Shown here: positions 60,709 through 64,000 of the stretch, in pieces
How the letters are laid out: every line of letters starts with the position of its first letter
Numbering within the stretch: the stretch's first letter is position 1
Source of the DNA: an uncultured Eubacteriales bacterium
GTDB taxonomy: Bacteria; Bacillota; Clostridia; Oscillospirales; CAG-272
Assembly: GCA_934433485.1 (NCBI GenBank)
Contig: CAKRZR010000004.1
Span: forward strand, 1-64,000
Reading direction: 5' to 3'
Length of the DNA: 64,000 bases
The notes under the pieces: model-generated
Told to the model about the DNA's origin: nothing
What the model saw: the letters and a program-made list of their open reading frames with translations, nothing else
The model's database searches: none
Position numbers and translations under genes: made by a program

Positions 60709-62265
60709 ATGACCGTAACGGAAAAGATGGCGCGCAGTCTCGTACACGGATACCTGCACGCGGACGGCACACGGATCGTGAACGGAGACGGGGAGGAGAT
60801 CCTTCTCTGCGGCATGGGCATCGGCAACTGGCTTGTCCCGGAGGGTTACATGTGGCATTTCTGGGGCGACAAATGCAATTCTCCGACAAAAATCGACCGG
60901 CTGATCCGAAATCTGTGTGGCAGCGTGTACGCACGGTATTTCTGGCAGAGCTTCCGGACAAACTATATCACCGAGGCGGATGTACGCGCGATGGCGGATG
61001 CCGGCTTCAATTCCGTGCGGCTTCCGGTGCATTGGCGGCTCTTTTTGGAGGACGAGCCGGGCGTACGTTTCCGTCCCGAGGGCTTCCGGATCGTAGACCG
61101 CTTCCTTGATTGGTGCGAAAAGTGGGGACTTTACGTGATCCTCGACCTCCACTGCGCGCCCGGCGGACAAACCGGAGCAAACATCGATGATTCTGAGGAC
61201 GATATTCCGCGCCTGTTCACCGATTCCATGACGGAAAAATCGGACGCGTGGCACAAAACCGTCGCTTTGTGGGGAGAATTTGCTCGCCGGTACCGCGATC
61301 GTATCATTGTCGGCATGTATGACCTTCTGAACGAGCCGATCAAAATGGGCGACAGACTGGATCTGGCGGATCGGCTACGTGAGCTGTACAGGGACTGCAT
61401 CGCGGAAATACGAAAGCACGACAAAAATCACATGATCTCCATAGAGGGACACCAATGGGCTGCCAATCCGTACGTGTTCTGCGAACCGTATGACGACAAC
61501 GTGTGCTATCATTTCCATCGATACTGGTGCCCGCCGCGGAAAAAGCTGCTGGACGCGTTCCTCGGCGTCCGGGAAAAGATGGGCAAACCGCTCTTTCTCG
61601 GCGAAACGGGTGAAAACACAAACGAGTGGTATGCCGCCATGTATCCGCTTTGCGCCGAGCATGATATTGGCTATAACATCTGGTGCTTTAAGAAAATGCA
61701 GACGGAAAATTCGCCGTATTCGATCCGTATGCCCGCGGACTGGCAGAAAATCACGGACTATATTGCAGGAGGCGAAAAACCGTCGTACGAGACAGCCGCG
61801 CGGATCTTTGATGAATTTCTTGAAAACTGCAAAATCGAAAACTGTACGTATCATCCGGCGGTCATTCCTTCAATCACGCGCCGTCCAGGATGCGTTTTTC
61901 GTGCCTGCGATTTTGTCAAAGCGGAGAATGTGCGCCTGACAGACGCGGATGGTGCAGACACTTCGGCGTGCAGTGACAGTGAGCAGTGGGAGAAAACGCG
62001 CACCGTTTTCACACAGGGAGCCAGCGCGGAATACAGACTGTACGCCGCCGGTGAAAAGGGAACAATCGCGCTTTCTGCGGATTTTGACGGCGTGACGGTG
62101 GAGATTGAGGAGGCGGGCGAGGTTTGCCTGCGCACCACGGTCAGCGGAGAGCGGACACTGTCCGTACCGCTTGCCGGACGCGGCGATCGATCGCTTCGGA
62201 TTACATGCTGCAGGGGCGTCTTTACGCTTGACACCATCGCCTATCGTCCGCAAAAGACGGAGTAA
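60709..62265 (+). CDS. GH5-family glycoside hydrolase
   Basis: The 518-residue protein has the GH5 clan A barrel: GMGIGNWLVPEGYMW, NSVRLPVHWRLF, YVILDLHCAPGGQ, acid/base E209 in YDLLNEP and nucleophile E299 in LFLGETGE. A beta-sandwich of ~130 residues follows the barrel. The PVHWR/LHCAPGGQ form matches the exo-glucanase/endoglucanase-like branch. No signal peptide is present. AAAGGA is nine bases before ATG 60709; ATGs just upstream are too close to the site. It may share the asnA transcript. Confidence 0.87.
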   Translation: MTVTEKMARSLVHGYLHADGTRIVNGDGEEILLCGMGIGNWLVPEGYMWHFWGDKCNSPTKIDRLIRNLCGSVYARYFWQSFRTNYITEADVRAMADAGFNSVRLPVHWRLFLEDEPGVRFRPEGFRIVDRFLDWCEKWGLYVILDLHCAPGGQTGANIDDSEDDIPRLFTDSMTEKSDAWHKTVALWGEFARRYRDRIIVGMYDLLNEPIKMGDRLDLADRLRELYRDCIAEIRKHDKNHMISIEGHQWAANPYVFCEPYDDNVCYHFHRYWCPPRKKLLDAFLGVREKMGKPLFLGETGENTNEWYAAMYPLCAEHDIGYNIWCFKKMQTENSPYSIRMPADWQKITDYIAGGEKPSYETAARIFDEFLENCKIENCTYHPAVIPSITRRPGCVFRACDFVKAENVRLTDADGADTSACSDSEQWEKTRTVFTQGASAEYRLYAAGEKGTIALSADFDGVTVEIEEAGEVCLRTTVSGERTLSVPLAGRGDRSLRITCCRGVFTLDTIAYRPQKTE

Positions 62266-62340
62266 GAAGGAATTTGGCGTGCCCTGCCGTGCTTTGACGG
62301 ACTTTCTATGAAAAAAACGGAAAAAAGTTCCCGAAACATC

Positions 62341-62369
62341 TTGCAAAACGCGCCGTTTTCGTGTATAAT
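62341..62369 (+). promoter_or_regulatory. Promoter of efp
   Basis: TTGCAA (62341-62346), 17 bp and TATAAT (62364-62369). Confidence 0.85.
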
Positions 62370-62440
62370 AAAGTGTAAATTTGTGACGGAACATAGGAAA
62401 GGAGCATATCCCCGGTTCGCAATGGGGATAGATTAAAATT

Positions 62441-62998
62441 ATGGTAGTAGCAGGCGATTTCAAAAATGGCATTACGTTCGATATGGACGGTCAGGTTATG
62501 CAGGTCATCGAATTCCAGCACGTAAAGCCGGGTAAGGGCGCGGCGTTCGTTCGTACCAAGCTGCGCAACGTCATCACCGGTGCCGTCGTGGAAAAGACCT
62601 TCTCCCCGACCGACAAGTATCAGGACGCGCGCATCGACCGCAAGGAAATGCAGTATCTCTACAACGACGGCGATCTGTACTACTTCATGGACACCGAAAC
62701 CTTTGAACAGGTCCCGCTTGGAAAAGACATCATTGGCGACAGCCTGAAGTTTGTCAAGGAAGAAATGATCTGCAAGATCAACTCCTACAAGGATAAGGTA
62801 TTCGCAGTAGAGCCGCCGATGTTCGTTGAGCTCGAGATTGCGGATTGTGAACCCGGCGTGCGTGGTGATACCGCTACCGGCGCAACCAAGAACGCGACTG
62901 TGGAAACCGGTGCTGTGATCCGTGTGCCGCTCTTCATCAACCAGGGCGACATGGTTCGTATCGACACCAGAACCGGCGAATATCTGGAACGCGCATAA
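62441..62998 (+). CDS. efp: Elongation factor P
   Basis: The 185-residue protein has three EF-P domains: MVVAGDFKNGITFDMDGQVMQVIEFQHVKPGKGAAFVRTKLRN with the modified loop residue in KPGKGAAF, then DLYYFMDTETFEQVPLGKDII, and the OB end GDMVRIDTRTGEYLERA. It rescues ribosomes at polyproline. The loop Lys (PGKG) is that of the unmodified or other-modified group; earP/epmA are not in the window. The start has GGGGATAG upstream. Confidence 0.97.
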   Translation: MVVAGDFKNGITFDMDGQVMQVIEFQHVKPGKGAAFVRTKLRNVITGAVVEKTFSPTDKYQDARIDRKEMQYLYNDGDLYYFMDTETFEQVPLGKDIIGDSLKFVKEEMICKINSYKDKVFAVEPPMFVELEIADCEPGVRGDTATGATKNATVETGAVIRVPLFINQGDMVRIDTRTGEYLERA

Positions 62999-63082
62999 GC
63001 ACGTGCGTGATTACCCGATGAAAAGCTGCGCACAGGACGTGGCTTTCTCATATAGCTGTCATATAAGAAAGGAGATTCTGTT

Positions 63083-63568
63083 ATGACGACGAAGGAATAC
63101 AGCGCTTATATCAAGGGCTTGATGGAGGGACTGAACCTCGATGAATCCAAGCCGGAGAATAAGGTCATTAAGGCGCTCTGCGGCATTATCGAACAGATGG
63201 CTGGCGAAATCGAAACGCTCGAGAAGAACACCGAGACGCTCCACGACTATATCGAGGAGATCGACGAGGATCTGGGCGAGGTCGAGGAATTTGTCTACGG
63301 TGACGACGATGGTTGTGACTGTGACGAATGCGATGACGACGAATGCGGCTGCGATGATGACGATTGCTGCTGCTGTGGCTGCCACGACAACGATGAGGAT
63401 GACGACGACGATGAGGATGACGGCGAGTTCTACTGCGCAATGTGCCCTCACTGCGGCGAAAAGGTCTACTTTGACGATTCCGTAAACCCGGAGGACATTC
63501 TCTGTCCCGCCTGCCAGAAGCCGCTTCTGGACGACGAAGAGGATCTCGACGAGGAAAAGGATCTGTAA
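63083..63568 (+). CDS. Acidic, cysteine-rich zinc-ribbon protein (CD1247 N-terminal-like)
   Basis: The 161-residue protein has a helical N-terminal part like that of CD1247 proteins (KEYSAYIKGLMEGLNLDESKPENKVIKAL, then GEVEEFVYGDDDG). A low-complexity Asp/Cys block follows (about 72-115: CDCDECDDDECGC and CCCCGCHDNDEDDD). A C-terminal zinc ribbon ends it (CAMCPHCGEKVYFDDS.. CPACQKP). It has about 17 cysteines. It is probably a metal-binding regulatory or sporulation-associated protein; the function is unproven. GAAAGGAG precedes ATG 63083. Confidence 0.8.
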   Translation: MTTKEYSAYIKGLMEGLNLDESKPENKVIKALCGIIEQMAGEIETLEKNTETLHDYIEEIDEDLGEVEEFVYGDDDGCDCDECDDDECGCDDDDCCCCGCHDNDEDDDDDEDDGEFYCAMCPHCGEKVYFDDSVNPEDILCPACQKPLLDDEEDLDEEKDL

Positions 63569-63582
63569 AGCATAACAAAAGG

Positions 63583-63621
63583 AAAGCCGGACTGTATCAA
63601 GCGGTATAGTCCGGCTTTTTT
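63583..63621 (+). terminator. Terminator after the CD1247-like gene
   Basis: AAAGCCGGACT (63583-63593) pairs with AGTCCGGCTTT (63608-63618) and T-run follows. Confidence 0.88.
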
Positions 63622-63666
63622 ATGCACGCATGCGCGAAGACGTTCGCATACGATTTTGCACAAACC

Positions 63667-63689
63667 CAAAACCTCCGTTGCGGCGGAGG
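63667..63689 (-). terminator. Terminator of the small membrane-protein gene
   Basis: CCTCCG (63672-63677) and CGGAGG (63684-63689) form the stem on the minus strand with TTTTGGGTTT after it. Confidence 0.6.
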
Positions 63690-63771
63690 CAGATGGTTTT
63701 CCATACAGCGGCAAGACACGCCCTGCACGTCAGTCATGTGCAGACTATGGCGATACGCCAACTGTAGAAAG

Positions 63772-64000
63772 TCAATATTGAATCCAGCCTGAAAACGGGT
63801 GCAGCACATCATACGCGAGAATAAGCAGGATGAATATGCCGAATCCGAGAAGAGTGCCGACTAAGAAACGTATCCAGCGTTCTTTGTTTTCGATCGTTTC
63901 GCGATACAATTCAATGAGCCTGGTGTCGTCGATTTCGTGTTTTTCCGCTTTCTGCGTCGTCTCCGGATGCAGATGTTCCATCATATCGACGGAACCGTGG
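63772..64000 (-). CDS. Small single-pass membrane protein, possibly 5'-partial
   Basis: From ATG 63984 the protein is 70 residues: a charged cytoplasmic helix (EIDDTRLIELYRETIENKERW) and one TM (FLVGTLLGFGIFILLILAYDV) with a short outside tail. No ribosome site precedes 63984, and the frame stays open to the window edge (reading GSVDMMEH), so the real start may lie beyond 64000. The function is unknown. Confidence 0.6.
   Translation of the reverse strand, partial: HGSVDMMEHLHPETTQKAEKHEIDDTRLIELYRETIENKERWIRFLVGTLLGFGIFILLILAYDVLHPFSGWIQY

Noticed and set aside
63083..63568. CRISPR-like or tandem DNA repeat in the Asp/Cys block
   Set aside because: The GAT/GAC/TGC triplets come from protein low complexity and lack regular spacers.

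Overview
The window is a chromosomal segment of a Clostridia-type Firmicutes bacterium, most likely an uncultured gut or rumen lineage. The evidence is an L10-leader ahead of rplJ-rplL, DnaD plus DnaC/DnaI-type primosomal genes, BlaI/M56 regulator pairs, a CD1247-type acidic protein, strong AGGAGG ribosome binding sites and a moderately high G+C content. Most promoters read as TTGACA/TTGCAA - 17 bp - TATACT/TATAAT. There is no rRNA operon, CRISPR array, transposase or prophage. The species cannot be named from the sequence.

Layout. 0-1.1 kb: the 3' end of an ABC transporter ATPase and an XRE regulator that has lost its DNA-binding domain. 1.1-4 kb (minus): serine hydrolase and a G5/3D cell-wall protein. 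4-10.6 kb (plus): HAD phosphatase, LacI regulator with GH127 arabinofuranosidase, L10 leader-rplJ-rplL, pyridoxamine kinase. 10.7-17.8 kb (minus): GH4 alpha-galactosidase and an ABC ATPase/FtsX permease pair separated by three accessory genes. 18-25.6 kb: DUF5662, a membrane-anchored surface protein, a COG2509 flavoprotein, a TetR regulator, a four-gene minus operon (TIGR04076, DUF5131, GNAT, PNPOx) and a CapA-like protein. 25.7-34.9 kb: two separate BlaI/M56 modules flanking a TetR-operator-controlled methyltransferase, a beta-helix enzyme and an MFS transporter. 34.9-36.6 kb: CorB/CNNM membrane protein behind a long leader with an internal terminator. 37-41.8 kb: complete livKHMGF branched-chain amino-acid ABC operon, then tRNA-Thr(CGT). 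42-44.6 kb: GH38 alpha-mannosidase. 44.8-51.8 kb: a long plus-strand run (deaminase, lipoprotein, YwlE-like phosphatase, RimI, TsaD, DnaD, DnaC, sugar isomerase, PAP2). 51.9-54.4 kb: BadF/BadG sugar kinase with two SIS-domain proteins. 54.6-64 kb: FtsH, CmpB-like membrane protein, alpha/beta hydrolase, Gfo/Idh dehydrogenase, AsnA, GH5, EF-P, the acidic CD1247-type protein and a small membrane protein.

How the parts fit. Housekeeping genes are interleaved with a plant/host-glycan toolkit (GH127, GH4, GH38, GH5, beta-helix enzyme, Gfo/Idh, sugar kinase and SIS isomerases), most with their own promoter. The most unusual signals are regulatory. A palindrome centred on AACGATCGTT is shared by the tetR promoter and a methyltransferase promoter 7 kb away. 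Two BlaI/M56 sensor modules carry non-PBP sensor domains. The CorB leader contains a terminator, a ten-codon reading frame overlaps the ftsH start, and the tRNA has complementary 5' and 3' flanks.
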